A stretch of 64,000 nucleotides of DNA from Hermatobates lingyangjiaoensis. Its lineage: Eukaryota; Arthropoda; Insecta; Hemiptera; Hermatobatidae. The DNA lies in assembly GCA_026182355.1 (NCBI GenBank), contig JAPFBL010000254.1:6833501-6897500 (forward strand), read 5' to 3'. The stretch's first letter is position 1; every line of letters starts with the position of its first letter. The notes beneath the pieces were generated by a model. The model did not search any database, was not told the DNA's origin, and worked only from the letters and a program-made list of their open reading frames with translations. This document shows positions 43,682-54,897 of this stretch, piece after piece. A program made the position numbers and the translations under genes.

Positions 43682-44097
43682 GGTGTTTTTCAACATTCAT
43701 ATCAGTAGCACCTCATAGTTTAGCAGATCTGCTCGACAGACTAGAGATCAGGAAAGATAAAGAAAAACAAAGAACATTTTAATGTTCATTCTGAAAAACA
43801 GCAGGTCAAATGTTACCTGCAGAATATATTACTAACAGATAAGGGATATTTTGAAGGCCTAAAATTTGAATTAGATGTTTAATCTTCATTCCCAGTGTAC
43901 AGATAATGTGGATTTTAAATGTACGCATTTTGTAGTTCTCCTTTTATATTTTTGTAATATATTTTCAATATTTCCTTTATGTAATTAATTTTCTATACCT
44001 TAATAATTACATTAATTTTTTATTTTAATTAAAATTCGGTGTTTTGTCACAGAGCTAATGGAGGCTTTCGCGATATACCGGTCTGGAAACACTGGTC
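43682..44097. mobile_element. possible non-autonomous hAT-like element
   Basis: Left end CGGTGTTTTTCAACATTC and right end (reverse complement) CAGTGTTTCCAGACCGG are imperfect inverted termini of the CAGTGTTTC-type seen in hAT elements. The flanking 8-bp sequences match only at five of eight positions, so the target duplication is weak. No transposase. A second hAT-like terminus, GTGCTTCTCAAAGTGG, lies at 44.39 kb without an identified partner. Confidence 0.35.
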
Positions 44098-44109
44098 TAA
44101 GGAGATAAT

Positions 44110-45210
44110 ACCTATGTAATAATTACATTATACCAGTAATTTGCAAACTTTATTGCATCATGGTAATTTGATCCTATGTGAAACTATGGAGGTCAAAATC
44201 TTCAATGATATAGAAAATCATGTAATTTGGAATATAGTTGAGTCCAAGCGGAGAACGACGGTTATAACAGCCCAGAAATGGACCAACTCCTTTACTAACT
44301 AAGTCAATTTCAGTAGAAAGGGTTAAAGACTGATTCATTAACTGTAAACTTTAAAGAACCAGGAGCCTCTGGAAGCCTTTACCAAGTGCTTCTCAAAGTG
44401 GATCGTATCCCCCCAATAGATAGGTACCCTAATTCTTCAGGAGAGAAGTTTAATACACTTAATGATTTCTAGTGATTTCTCCCTCAGAACTTCCTCTGCC
44501 TATTATTATTTTTTTTTTTTTTTAGTTTTATTTTATTTAAATTGAAATCACCTACCCAATTGCTAAGCACGCCAATGTTGTTTAAATTCGATGGAGTAAT
44601 AAACTAATGCACTTTGACTGCACCCGCTGACCTTCACTGACACTGACACTTCACTGACTTCACTTTACTAATCATATGCAGTAAATGTAGGAAGGTAGCA
44701 ACCTGGAATCCTGTGCCTAATAGTGTTTTCCAAAAACCTCATCCATCCAATCATTTGATAGGAAATTGTCACCATTGTTCACATCTGAATAATTTTTGAT
44801 TTTAATACAATAATATTTTCTTATATATATTTATTTAACACTAAATAAGGTTATATAATAAAGCGTAATACCTAACTCCATTCAAATGTATCTTTATAAT
44901 CGTCTTGTAAAAAGAGAATTCTTGTAAATAAAACTAGGTATGGAAAGAAATATAAATCACTCAACCCTTTTTCACTCAAATCACTCAAGTTTTGATTTTT
45001 TGATAAATGATTTTCTGATCATTGCACTTCACCATTAGGAAATGAGGACTCAGTAATACAGAAACTCCTTGTAAACCATACTACGAGATACGACGGCTAA
45101 ATAAATCAGTTTGTTTTCAACGTCGAATGTTGCCTGTTGAAGGACACTTACTGCACTTTACTTTTAGTAATATTGCAAGAGTGAAGAAAAGGTATTTTTT
45201 TTTATTTCAC
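44110..45210. other. AT-rich stretch; unpaired hAT-like terminus at 44.39 kb
   Basis: Apart from the terminus mentioned and a T run at 44,511-44,523, nothing is recognised. Confidence 0.4.
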
Positions 45211-45214
45211 ACTT

Positions 45215-45420
45215 ATTTTTGCAAAGGATTATCACATTACCGGGTTAATTTGATACCGGGAGCCGTAAACTTTACCTCACTCAAATTGATTAGAGTATAA
45301 ATCTTTAACGAAACCTGACACCATGCATTCCCGGGACGATATATTGGCATCCCCTTTAAAGCACACAAGTCGTACATTTTCTACTACCCCACATGACAAA
45401 TGAAAGGCTCATGGCCAAGA
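45215..45420 (-). repeat. SINE copy, diverged fragment
   Basis: Minus-strand matches to the SINE mid and tail blocks (CTTTAACGAAACCTGAC and ACCTCACTCAAAT). Head unclear. Confidence 0.45.
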
Positions 45421-45429
45421 TAAAAACTG

Positions 45430-47030
45430 AAATCTTCAGTACTAAATGAAATCTCGCAACATACAGGCTACACCTGTTCCAAAGCAGAGAAGTCAATACA
45501 GAGTTTACTAACATTAGAGTTGAATGTTGAATGTGAAGCACGCATTTTCATAAATGGACAATCAATGTAACCACTTGGTAGGCTATGTTTATTTAATGAT
45601 AAAACTGGGAATTCATACTGGAAAAACTACATACCACCACACCGCACGACACTTTGTCATTGCAAATTGCATATTCCTTGAAATAAATCTTTTCATTCAT
45701 TACCTTCACGTAACTCTATTTAAATATGCATGTCATTATTCTTTCACAGCATTACTTATAAGGTAAAATAATTGATATTTAGAAATATATACCTCTATTG
45801 CAGGAAACAGTATTATTTGTTACTAGCGTAATAATTAATGAACGAGAATAATTTAGTTCATTACTAACCCTCACACAGGAATCACTACCCTTTAAAATTA
45901 TCAAAACAAACAAGTTTCTGCCGCACAGAAGAAAATGTGTGATTTTTCTTATTCAACGAAGCATAAACTATCCAAATGATACTGAATAGAGAAGATGGTA
46001 ACGTAAGTGTAGTGAAATTTCTGAGAGTAAAAAAAAATCACATCTTTCAACATGAGAGGCTATTAGTAGTAGTAGTAGTAGTAGTAGTAGTAAGGCGGGT
46101 AGATCAAAGATCTGGCAAGTAGGCACAACTTCGTATGCACTTTTCTTAGTTGTATATGAATTAATTTTTCAACTAGAACTTTTAACTTTTTTTTTACATC
46201 GTTACCGGTTAATTTGTAAGAAAATAACACCCCTCCTCTTCAAAAAAGATGGCACTTGGTTATTTTTATAGTTCGACCTACAGTTATATTTCTACTTTTG
46301 TAATGATACAGACAGTTATCTGATTTTTATAGTTATAAATAATAAAACAAAAAAAAATAATCTTCCCAAATAACAATTAATATAACAATTAATCGGTAAG
46401 CATTTTATAATAAAAATAAAGTGCGTTTAATGAATTTCATATGTTGATTTCACATATAACTATAAAAAGAATAATTTTACAAAAATAAGGAAAAATAAAG
46501 TTGTTATTGAATATTTGTTGCTGTTGAGGACTTTTAATTAAATTATATATGAAGGTTAAAATTTTATACATTTATATAACATTATTAAATAACTTTTGGA
46601 CGATTGATATTAAATATATCTTCAATTTTTTGTTAATTTCGGTTGTCATCCCTGAAAGTTAAATGATTTGAGTGTTAACTCGTTCATGCAGTAGAGACAT
46701 ATCCTCAAGTTACGGGAAAACGTATCGAAGTATTCCTTCTAGTTAACTAATTAATATAATTTTAATTATTACAAGAATTCTGTAAATAAATTTCCAAGCA
46801 TGATTACTCAGAGATTTCGAAGTAAATAGTTAACAGCCGTTCTAGTGATCTGAACTTTTAATTAACTGCATATTGAGGTTTCAGTTGTTCATCATCAAAG
46901 AAACGTAAGACATATCATTGCATAACTGTTTCATTGACCTTGAAATGAACTGTTCCAATATTTGTCTCAGTTCATATAAGAGATATTGTTTAGTTCTGAT
47001 TTTGTGTTAGTTGCTGAGTTGAATTAGTTA
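45430..47030. other. AT-rich stretch with one (AGT)n tract
   Basis: A trinucleotide AGT tract occupies 46,064-46,092. Nothing else is recognised. Confidence 0.5.
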
Positions 47031-47033
47031 TCA

Positions 47034-47085
47034 CTGAGCCTCAGACTTTCGGCTATGACACCAGAATTCATCAGGTGATTATACG
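47034..47085 (-). ncRNA. hammerhead-like motif with complete core, unassigned family
   Basis: On the minus strand: perfect core CTGATGA, a weakly paired stem II region ending GCC, GAAA, then GTCTGAGG. Stem III is unclear (an AGUCU arrangement would put G at the cleavage position, which is not allowed). Confidence 0.4.
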
Positions 47086-47484
47086 AACATAATTACGAAC
47101 ATTTATTTAGTTATTTCTAGTACTTTTTAATTATATCTGGGGCATATTGCGAATTCTCTTTAAGTAAACTCCATTAATAACTAACTCAAAAATTTTAACT
47201 TATTTACCTCTGTTTACTGGTATGAGTAATGTAATGTAACGCTACTACAATAATGATTTAGCCGTCCCCCATCAAGAGCAGCGAACTTCTAATGTTGTGA
47301 ATACTGATATTGTTTCGTTGCAGCTGTTTTTAATAAATTTTAAAACCCATCCGGATTTTTAGGCATTGATGTTTTTTTACTAAAATACTCATTTACAATG
47401 TTTGACCAATATTATAATAAATATAATTCTTGAATACACATATGTATGCGTGTATACATGCACACTATAGTTTTAAGAAATGGG

Positions 47485-47527
47485 GCTAAGATCTTTCGAC
47501 CAAGCAATAATGCCCATCAGAGTGACA
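47485..47527 (-). ncRNA. hammerhead-like motif, AGAUCU family relic
   Basis: On the minus strand: CTGATGG (last core A is G), stem II region ending GGTC, GAAA, palindrome AGATCT, T, then AGCC. No surrounding tail is recognised. Confidence 0.5.
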
Positions 47528-47959
47528 GGATTCATTCAACTTATGACTGACTTTTATTTGGCCAAAAATCTTCATCCCATTTCTTATTCAATACAGACGT
47601 TTTTAAATTTATTTTTATTTGAGGTGTTTATATTGTGGAAGTCCATTAGATTTACACTAACCATTTACTAATGTCTCATAAAATATTAAATTAATTTTCG
47701 AGGTATGTATTTTAGTTTACCAAGACAGTTTTTTATAGTGATTCTAAAGCTAACAATAAAAAGTGGATGTTACATATATTGCACAATTCGTGGTTTATTT
47801 CACCTATACTATGAAGGATTATGCTTTTAGAAGTAAATGCAGAACCTACAAAATACCTCCTTTTAAGAATACAAAACAGAATCTTTTCGAATACCAGTTT
47901 GCATGATTGAAGATGAATTGCAATATTAATATGATTTGTTTAGCTTCTTTGATTTCGAT

Positions 47960-48310
47960 TGATATAAAAGGCGGTTGACGCCCACCTCTACAAGCTTTCA
48001 CCATCAGTGCTGTTCTAAGAGAGAAAGTCTGGCTCGGCAACTATTTGAACATTAGGCGAGCCACTTACTTGGTTGATTGTACATCGAGTGCTCTAAATGT
48101 TGTGTTAGTCAAGTTTATCTGAGAAGGAATCTTTAGCGATCCCAGGCATGGTATAACAAAGAAAACCTGATGTCTTTACGTGCACTAGGTTTTCTATCTC
48201 TCTTATTAAATCTACTGGCATGACCATGATCATGAGGATTACCAAGATTCCAAACCTTCAACTAACGGTAACCACCCTACAATTAAACACCATCTGAGCC
48301 CATAAAAAAA
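47960..48310 (-). repeat. SINE copy, diverged, minus
   Basis: Read on the minus strand: poorly preserved head, a body with AAAGACATCAGG-like and CTAAAGATTCC-like blocks, then GTGGCTCGCC and GAGCCAGACTTTC tail blocks. Alignment by eye over most of the SINE. Confidence 0.5.
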
Positions 48311-48319
48311 AAATAGCAA

Positions 48320-48995
48320 AATATTTTCATTGTGAACAAATTTAGCAAGTTATCTTTTATACCAACTCGTAGTAGAGAAGTGTTGGTAACATGCGCACCG
48401 AGAAAACTTTCAATCTCTCTGGATGGTTTTGATCGAATAAGTTTTCATTATAACCCTTTTAACCGTTAAAAAAAACGTTGATATCATTCAGAACGCTATA
48501 TATGTGTCAGTTGTTTGTATTTTTTATATATGCATACAACAATCATGATGATAATGGCCAACTCAAGCTACGACTATACATTTGCTCTGATCATGCACAA
48601 AATGCAGACTTTGTTCGTTCATAGCCACACTTTCAGACCATTCGTGATATTTGACTCACACAGCTGCAGTTATGTAACCTTAACATAAAACATAAATATG
48701 TGCCAGTTATGTTTCATTTCTGAGAATATTAATTGACGAATTCTTAAAATATTTTTTTTTATTTCTTAATTAAATTGCGATAGCGTTTAATCAAATTGCT
48801 TTTAATAAAGAATACTAGTTATTTCTATTATTATATTGCAAAATATAATTTAAAAATGAACTAATTACTTATAAACATAATAGTTTATAAGTTGAATTGC
48901 AACAATGCTTGAAGAATAATCTTGATTGACAGGAGAAAAAGGATTGACCATGACTCGGCAGTATTGTACATATGCCTCATGGTGCTGGAATGTAT
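48320..48995. other. AT-rich non-coding stretch
   Basis: Nothing recognised. Confidence 0.5.
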
Positions 48996-48999
48996 CTCA

Positions 49000-49440
49000 T
49001 ATACGAGGTATGGCTATAAAACAATGAGACTGATGATGCAAAACTGTTTATTTTAATTTATAGATCTTTGCTTATTATTCCCTTGAATATGCTCCCCCCC
49101 CCCCCCCCCACTATATTCTTAAGCCGGTCTATGACCACTTTCCATTGTTCAAGTCAGTACTAGAAGTCCATTTCTATGAGCTCTTCCATGACTCATGCTG
49201 CTCTTTCTTTCACAGCTGCAACAGTATGCAACCATGCTCTTCTAATACAGATGTGACCTTGGCAAACATTAAAATCGAGTGTCAAATCAAAAGAACAAGG
49301 CGAAGAATCCAACTGAAATGTTTTACTCGTGTAGAAATGTCTCGACAAGCAATGAAGAACTCATACCTTTCCTCTTCACAGTTTGGTTCTTTTACTTCAG
49401 ATTTTTCACGTAGTTATGCAATTAGGTCAAAATAGATTCA
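49000..49440 (-). mobile_element. mariner relic: transposase C-terminus and 3' terminal inverted repeat
   Basis: On the minus strand a frame reads VAAVKERAA, stop, VMEELIEMDF, stops, then LEQWKVVIDRLKNIV, a glycine run, GAYSRE and a 3' region ending in a mariner-type terminus (plus strand ACGAGGTATGGCTATAAAAC from about 49,002). The (K/R)(A/T)A-VLEEL-DF--C-EQWK--D+---GAYFEG pattern is typical of the end of mariner transposases. Three in-frame stops and an expanded G run (plus-strand poly-C at 49,093-49,110) show it is dead. The DDD/DD34D catalytic part and the opposite terminus were not found, so the element is 5'-truncated or decayed. Confidence 0.7.
49093..49110. repeat. poly(C) run inside the mariner relic
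   Basis: About 18 consecutive C, reading as a glycine run in the dead transposase frame. Exact length uncertain. Confidence 0.9.
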
Positions 49441-49559
49441 TGATTAACAGTTTAACATTCAAGAGTTTAGTAAGTTTATAACTTAACGGATATCGAAAAA
49501 GAAACAATCATCATTATTTCAAAATTTGATTTTAAAAAAAATTGTTTTTAATTTAAAAG

Positions 49560-49715
49560 TTTATTCAACTTTTTTAATAAAACAGTAATTTCAATAGCAG
49601 TTTTTTTGGATCGATATGAAATTTTATTAATTTACCAAAAGGCTTACTATTTTTCCTAAAAATAAACGTAATAAATTCATATACAAAAAAAGACTAAGAC
49701 CACGAAAATATTTCC
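49560..49715 (+). repeat. direct repeat, unit B copy 1
   Basis: Shares AAAACAGTAATTTCA, TTGGATCGATATGAAATT, ATTTTTCCT and GCAAAAAAAGACTA-like blocks in the same order with 50,165-50,318. Diverged. Family unknown. Confidence 0.55.
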
Positions 49716-50164
49716 ACAGAAATTCCAACTACTTTAACTTCTGAACTTTATAACTCTGTGCTCTTTCGATGAATGGAATGGCACGTAATTTTCTGATCAT
49801 AAGTGAAAAACCAAGATTCGATATATGTTTTAACTTTTCCATTATGTTTTTGTAATTTTCTACAGTATTTTCTAATATATGACAGTATATATAATTTTTA
49901 GAAGTTTTTTTTTTGTTTGTATGTAAGAATTTTCAGTTTATATTTATATATTAAATTACTAAGTAAACACTTCGCAAGCAGATTCTTTACTAATTTCTAC
50001 TGTTCAACAGTCCCATACTACTTGACGATGGTCTAAAAACGCGATTTCTTCTCTATTGGCATCTGATTTGATTATTAAGAGCACCTTAGGCGTGCATAAT
50101 TCATTGATTTGGTCATCCTTTATATTTTTACGGTACTCAAAATCTGCGCACCTATCGAGCATTC

Positions 50165-50318
50165 AGTAATAAAACAGTAATTTCAGTAGCAATTTGTTTG
50201 GATCGATATGAAATTTCATTGCTTTATCAAAAGAATTATAATTTTTCCTGCAAACGAGAGTAATAGATGCATATGCAAAAAAAGACTACGACGATGAAAA
50301 TTTCTCCATAGAAATAGG
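50165..50318 (+). repeat. direct repeat, unit B copy 2
   Basis: Partner of 49,560-49,715 in direct orientation about 600 bp away. Confidence 0.55.
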
Positions 50319-52899
50319 AAGTTAGTAATCGAAGAAGAAGAAATGGTTACATCTACAGCTGTTGGTAAGTTTGCTTGCGCAATTAGTCTATACTATCATC
50401 AGTCTCGTCAATTAACAGCCACACCTCCTAAACGTTCCGTACAGGATCTGTCAAAACATCACGGAAAATAAACTATTTACCATAACAATTATTACCATTA
50501 TTACTTTACTATATTTTATATTGCTTTAATAACATTATTAAAATAATTGCAGTTTGTCAGTTTGCTTGCTTGTTCGTGATATTCATTACACATACCTATT
50601 TCTCTGTTGTATGAATTATTTATACTTGTATGTCACCATATATCCAGTTTTTGTAAAACTGGCATTGATTGATTTTGTAACTGTAACAGTCCTTTTGTTC
50701 TTTAAAGTTTAAAGTAGAAGCTCTGTGCCTTATACTGCGATGAATACTGCTATGTTTGCGAATTTTATTTTTATGATTCCCCCCAAAAAAAAAATCTTTT
50801 ATGTTAGTCATACTATTTCATGAACAATTATGCATAGTTCATGCATAATATTGAACAAAATAATGTTGAGATTCACGGAATTACTAGTACTTTATGAAAG
50901 TGATTATTAGCTTATTATTTTTTAGTATTATACTTCAGTGCTCTCTCAGTGAATCTTTGAGCTTATCAACCCTCTGAACACCGCTTTTCTGAGATCACCC
51001 AAGAGCCATATCACCCTTAAAAACCACTACTTTAAAGGAATACTCTTGGTATATAATAAATAAATGTATATCGTATTTATATTTTTTTCAACAGTTTTAC
51101 TATTAATCAATTACTATTTATTTCTTGAACCTGGTTTTATTTTATCTCATAGGTCGTTTGGAATGATGCGATAAGAAATGACAAACTCTGATAATCAACT
51201 GTAGATAGTAGGTTACAATTATTCCTTCCTACTCAACAGAGTTTTTGTTACATTGCATTCAAATCATGACACCGGTCGTTGATACAAGTTCATTACCAGT
51301 TAGCTTACTTAAAAGCCACCTTAGACTTTATTTTCATAATTCTTGTGTTCTTGTGGTGAATTAGTCACATACAAAAATAATGAGGGTACTGTATAGCAGT
51401 CTTTTCATATACATTTTTTAACAAACAACATTGAATGTTCCATTTCTATAAGTTTACTAAGAAATTCTATTACTTGCTACGTCATTTTCTAACTTCTGTG
51501 CTATATCTTAAAAATATCTCAAACTAGAAATAGAAGTTTTTTGTTGATTTCAACTCTGAATAACAAAAATCTTTAATATTTAATTTACATAATTTTAGTG
51601 CTAAGTCCAAAACACTTAATTTAATTAAGTTAAATATAAATTTTAAAAAAATGGGCTTAAAGTGAGCAGTAAAACTATATTTTATAGATGTAATTTTTTT
51701 ACTTTTGGATATTCATGATTTACAAGAAATATATAAAAAGAAGTGAATAAAATACATCTAAGAAGAAAATATAGCTAATATCATGCAGAAACTATAACTA
51801 AAAGTATACGTAAAGAGATAAATCTAGTTCTATAACAAAGTAGAACATTTTGTGATGACTTTGATAAATTGTAACCAACGTGTAGAATAACTTGGTAATT
51901 AGGATATTCAGTAGCACACGTCCACGGAGAGGTTACGAGATCAAATCATCAAACAATTGCTTGTTTGCCACACAATGATTTGTATTTCTAGCCCTAACAA
52001 ATTTATTTTTTAACTTGTTTTTCTGTTATCAATCAACAAAATCATTGAATTAATCGAATTACAGTTTTTAACCATTTGAAAACAAATATTAATTGTATTC
52101 GTTTACTATTTTTCTTTGAATTCTTAGTTAAATTCACACTAACTAATTAATATTCTATTTTAAATAAATAAACGATTTAAATCAAGTGTATGTCTTTAGT
52201 ATAAAAATTTCCAAATCACATCCAATATAAATGACAGTGTCTAATTTTTTTGTTTGTAAATTTTCCATGTCAACTATTGTGTAAAAAAAAATATGAGAAA
52301 TTAGTCGACATACATTTCAAAAAAGTGATAAAGTATAATACTAACTTTTATACGTACTAAAAGATTATGAACACGTTGAAAGATACACCGTTGGATGATC
52401 AGATCGGTAGTATAAGATAAAACTATTTGATCGTGTTAATAAGCTGCAGTTTTTGGGCGTTGTTGCCTATAGTCCACTTCATTGCCAGTTATTTGTTTTC
52501 AAACACCATTTTTTTCCTCCTACAGTATACACGTAAGATGTTATAAATAAAATTTTATATGTTACAAACAGTAAAATGTTATAATTTTGCTGTTATTGTG
52601 CAACCATGATGTAAACTCTAGAACGTTCCAGAATTTTCTGAATTAGTAAATTTCTTTCATTTGAATTCATCCAATATCGGATATGTTCATTTGACACGAG
52701 CATTACATAGTTTTTACTCCACCTTACAAACTTGGTAAAATTAGTAAAATAATTATAAAAATATGAGATATATATAGTTACAATATTCAAACATGAACAT
52801 ATTTGATGTTTGTTGCTATGATAATCATGGTAATTAAATCTTTTCAACCAATGCGTTGAAATGATGATTTCTAACTTCTTATCGAAAAGGACTCACCGA

Positions 52900-53092
52900 A
52901 CTAATAAGATGTAGTTAAGAGAGAAATACACAGAAAAAGATGTGTCTTGCCTTTCCTTCTGAGAGGCTTAATACCCTCTCCTGATGACGGCATATGTTGA
53001 AATTTTTCAAAGGATGTGGAAGGATTAAGGGGTGCTGTTCTGCCATCAAGAAAGTATCGCAGAGCGTCCAGACCTTCAGAATGAATGATTGA
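52900..53092 (+). mobile_element. PLE 5' junction: inverted tail with decayed hammerhead
   Basis: A hammerhead-like motif (CTGATGA, CGGCATATGTT, GAAA, TTTTTC) at 52,979-53,010 precedes an inverted copy of the coding strand (53,009-53,075). This is the 5' boundary of the 53 kb element; the minus-strand ORF here is a mirror of the coding frame. Confidence 0.6.
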
Positions 53093-53164
53093 AGTATAGG
53101 TCTGGACGCTCTGCGATACTTTCTTGATGGCAGAACAGCACCCCTTAATCCTTCCACATCCTTT
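53009..53164. repeat. 67-nt perfect inverted repeat, 22-nt loop
   Basis: 53,009-53,075 is the exact reverse complement of 53,098-53,164. The right arm encodes RT residues (LDALRYFLDGRTAPLN), the left arm is non-coding mirror. It is the clearest example of a self-inverted 5' junction in the window. Confidence 0.92.
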
Positions 53165-54400
53165 CTAGTCTCTTTGGCTGATTTCGTGCTACAGCATAAT
53201 GTCTTTCAGTTTGAGGGTCGTTATTACCTTCAAACCAGAGGCACAGCTATGGGTACGATTATGGCCCCTTCTTACGCTAATCTTTTCATGGCCAAATTAG
53301 AGCAGGATTTCCTGGCCACCTGTCAACTTCTTCCACTCCTTTATCTCCGTTTTATTGATGATATTTTCTTCATTTGGCCCCATGGCAAACATAACTTAGA
53401 ACTTTTCCTACACTCCTTTCAAAATTTCTGCCCCTCCATCACTTTCACTTACGACATCTCCGACAGACTTATCACCTTTCTTGACGTTGACGTTACTTTA
53501 GACAATGGACACTTCTTGACTTCCGTACATATAAAACCCACCAACTCCCAACAGTACCTCCATTACAATAGTTGCCATCCATCCCATGTTAAAAAGTCTA
53601 TACCTCGATCCTTGTCCCTCCGTATTCACAATATCTGCAATAATCTCCAAGACCGCAGACATCACCTTAACCTCTTAAAGGACAAATTTTCTGAACGAGG
53701 CTATCCTCGCTCCTTCATTGATAGTCGTGTTTTACCGGCTGACATCTCCCACCAACCCAGACCCAAGAGGGATAGAAGTAACACTTCCTTCTTCCTGACA
53801 ACCTACTTCCCTGGCGCTTATAAGCTTCGTGCTGTTATTAAGGAGTCTTTTCCGATTCTGTCTACTTCTACTTCTACTTCTTCCATCTTTAATCACCCCC
53901 CTTCTATTTCCTACCGTAAACCTGCCAATCTAAAAAGCATTTTCTCTCATATTTCCCCTCAGCCTTCCAATCCTGTTCCTGGAATGAAACAATGTGGACG
54001 CTGTGGCTGTCAAACTTGCCTGATTGTAAATCCTAATCCTTCCTTCGATTCCCCTCTCCACCATAGTTCCTACCCGGTTCAGGTCAATTCCTCCTGTACC
54101 TCGAGCAACTGTGTTTACCGACTGGATTGCACTCAGTGTGACTCCTTTTACGTTGGCTTAACTTCTAATAAGTTGAGCCTTCGTATGAATGGTCATAGGG
54201 CTTCAGTCGGTCAACGCAGTAACTATCCTGTAGCCATCCATGCGAACTCGCATGGACTCAGTTTCAATGACTGTTTCAGGGTTCAGATCCTGAAACAGAT
54301 CCCCGAATCCAACAATAAAGTTACCCTAAGAGCTTCAGAGGAGGCATACATATGCTTACTTGATGCTCGCTCTTCCCCCGGACTCAACCTCAACCGATAA
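53093..54400 (+). CDS. Penelope-like retroelement RT plus GIY-YIG endonuclease, 5'-truncated
   Basis: The frame is open from 53,093 to the stop at 54,400, about 435 codons; there is no real start because the N-terminal half is missing. Counting from the TTG at 53,174: RT motif B GTAMGT (23-28) and APSYANLFM (31-39); catalytic FIDD (60-63) in RFIDDIFFIW; a FLDVDV segment; a KPTNSQQYLHYNSCHPSHVK thumb-like segment; a Ser/Thr-rich linker; zinc finger CxxCxCxxC (C274, C277, C279, C282); GIY-YIG with VY at 314, FYVG at 325-328, Arg at 337 and Glu at 389-390. PLE proteins reverse-transcribe element RNA and nick the target with the GIY-YIG domain. RT motifs before B, including the first catalytic Asp, are absent, so this copy is not autonomous, though the rest is unbroken, implying youth. 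Upstream the frame starts within a perfect inverted repeat. Confidence 0.92.
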   Translation, partial: SIGLDALRYFLDGRTAPLNPSTSFLVSLADFVLQHNVFQFEGRYYLQTRGTAMGTIMAPSYANLFMAKLEQDFLATCQLLPLLYLRFIDDIFFIWPHGKHNLELFLHSFQNFCPSITFTYDISDRLITFLDVDVTLDNGHFLTSVHIKPTNSQQYLHYNSCHPSHVKKSIPRSLSLRIHNICNNLQDRRHHLNLLKDKFSERGYPRSFIDSRVLPADISHQPRPKRDRSNTSFFLTTYFPGAYKLRAVIKESFPILSTSTSTSSIFNHPPSISYRKPANLKSIFSHISPQPSNPVPGMKQCGRCGCQTCLIVNPNPSFDSPLHHSSYPVQVNSSCTSSNCVYRLDCTQCDSFYVGLTSNKLSLRMNGHRASVGQRSNYPVAIHANSHGLSFNDCFRVQILKQIPESNNKVTLRASEEAYICLLDARSSPGLNLNR

Positions 54401-54785
54401 TTTATTTATGATTTATTTATTTATTTATTATTTTTTATTTATTTATTTATTATTTTTTATTTATTTATTTATTATTTTTTATTTTACTTTTTATTTATTA
54501 TTTTTATTAATTTTAATTTGATTTATCTACTTTTTTATAATTTTTTATAGTTATAATTTTTACTCGTTCCTTTTACGTCTTAATTTGGCTCTTCATTTCC
54601 TTCCCCCTCCCTTCCCCCGCTTGGTGGTAAGTGGTGGGGTACTGGCTGCGGTTTCCGAGTTCAGTACCGCCCTGTCTTCCTGCGGGACTCTTTGCTCTTC
54701 GCTCTTCGCACCTCCTGATGACGACGATTGTCGAAATATCGATGTGAGTTATGTCTGTGTCTTTCTGTGTGTTTCCTTCGTTTTT

Positions 54786-54790
<5 letters not shown>
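54401..54790 (+). other. PLE 3' UTR
   Basis: A minisatellite-like run of TTTATTTATTTATTA and TTTTTTA units (54,400-54,500), then a balanced block with CCTCCCTTCCCC and CTTCCTGCGGGACTC, the hammerhead, and a T-rich tail. The same order of parts is found at 8.37-8.66, 20.6-20.9, 23.3-23.56 and 34.62-34.9 kb. Confidence 0.8.
54705..54755 (+). ncRNA. hammerhead ribozyme motif, AUAU family, core intact
   Basis: CTGATGA at 54,715, one unpaired C, stem II GAC/GTC with loop GATT, GAAA (54,733-54,736), TAT-C with predicted cleavage after 54,740, then GATGTGAG pairing with the upstream CACCTC apart from one mismatch. Every conserved core position is present. Such motifs occur in the LTR-like region of PLEs and are thought to process element RNA; the 2-bp self-complementary stem III should favour dimers. 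Confidence 0.85.

Positions 54791-54829
<39 letters not shown>
54788..54829. repeat. (TA)n tract
   Basis: Pure TA tract at the 3' end of the 53 kb PLE and the start of the next nested fragment. Confidence 0.98.
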
Positions 54830-54832
<3 letters not shown>

Positions 54833-54897
54833 TAAACCCCAATATGAAAAGGGAAAAAGACTAAAATCTTTCAACTGCAACAAGCGGTCTCATGCGG
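54830..54897 (-). mobile_element. AGAUCU-hammerhead element fragment, inverted
   Basis: Begins ATGATTAAACCCCAATATGA and carries the inverted hammerhead (TCTTTCAACTGCAACAAGCG), corresponding to the left arm of the 8.70 kb foldback. It breaks off in the stem II/core region where the repeat at 54,898 starts. Confidence 0.6.

Larger units (their letters stand above)
49450..52895. other. AT-rich non-coding stretch
   Basis: 3.4 kb with no gene, hammerhead or repeat that I can support, apart from a diverged pair of roughly 150-bp similar segments near 49.56-49.72 kb and 50.16-50.32 kb (both contain TTGGATCGATATGAAATT and AAAAAAAGACTA). Confidence 0.5.

Noticed and set aside
52915..53157. 80-codon minus-strand ORF
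   Set aside because: Mirror image of the PLE coding frame caused by the 67-nt inverted repeat.
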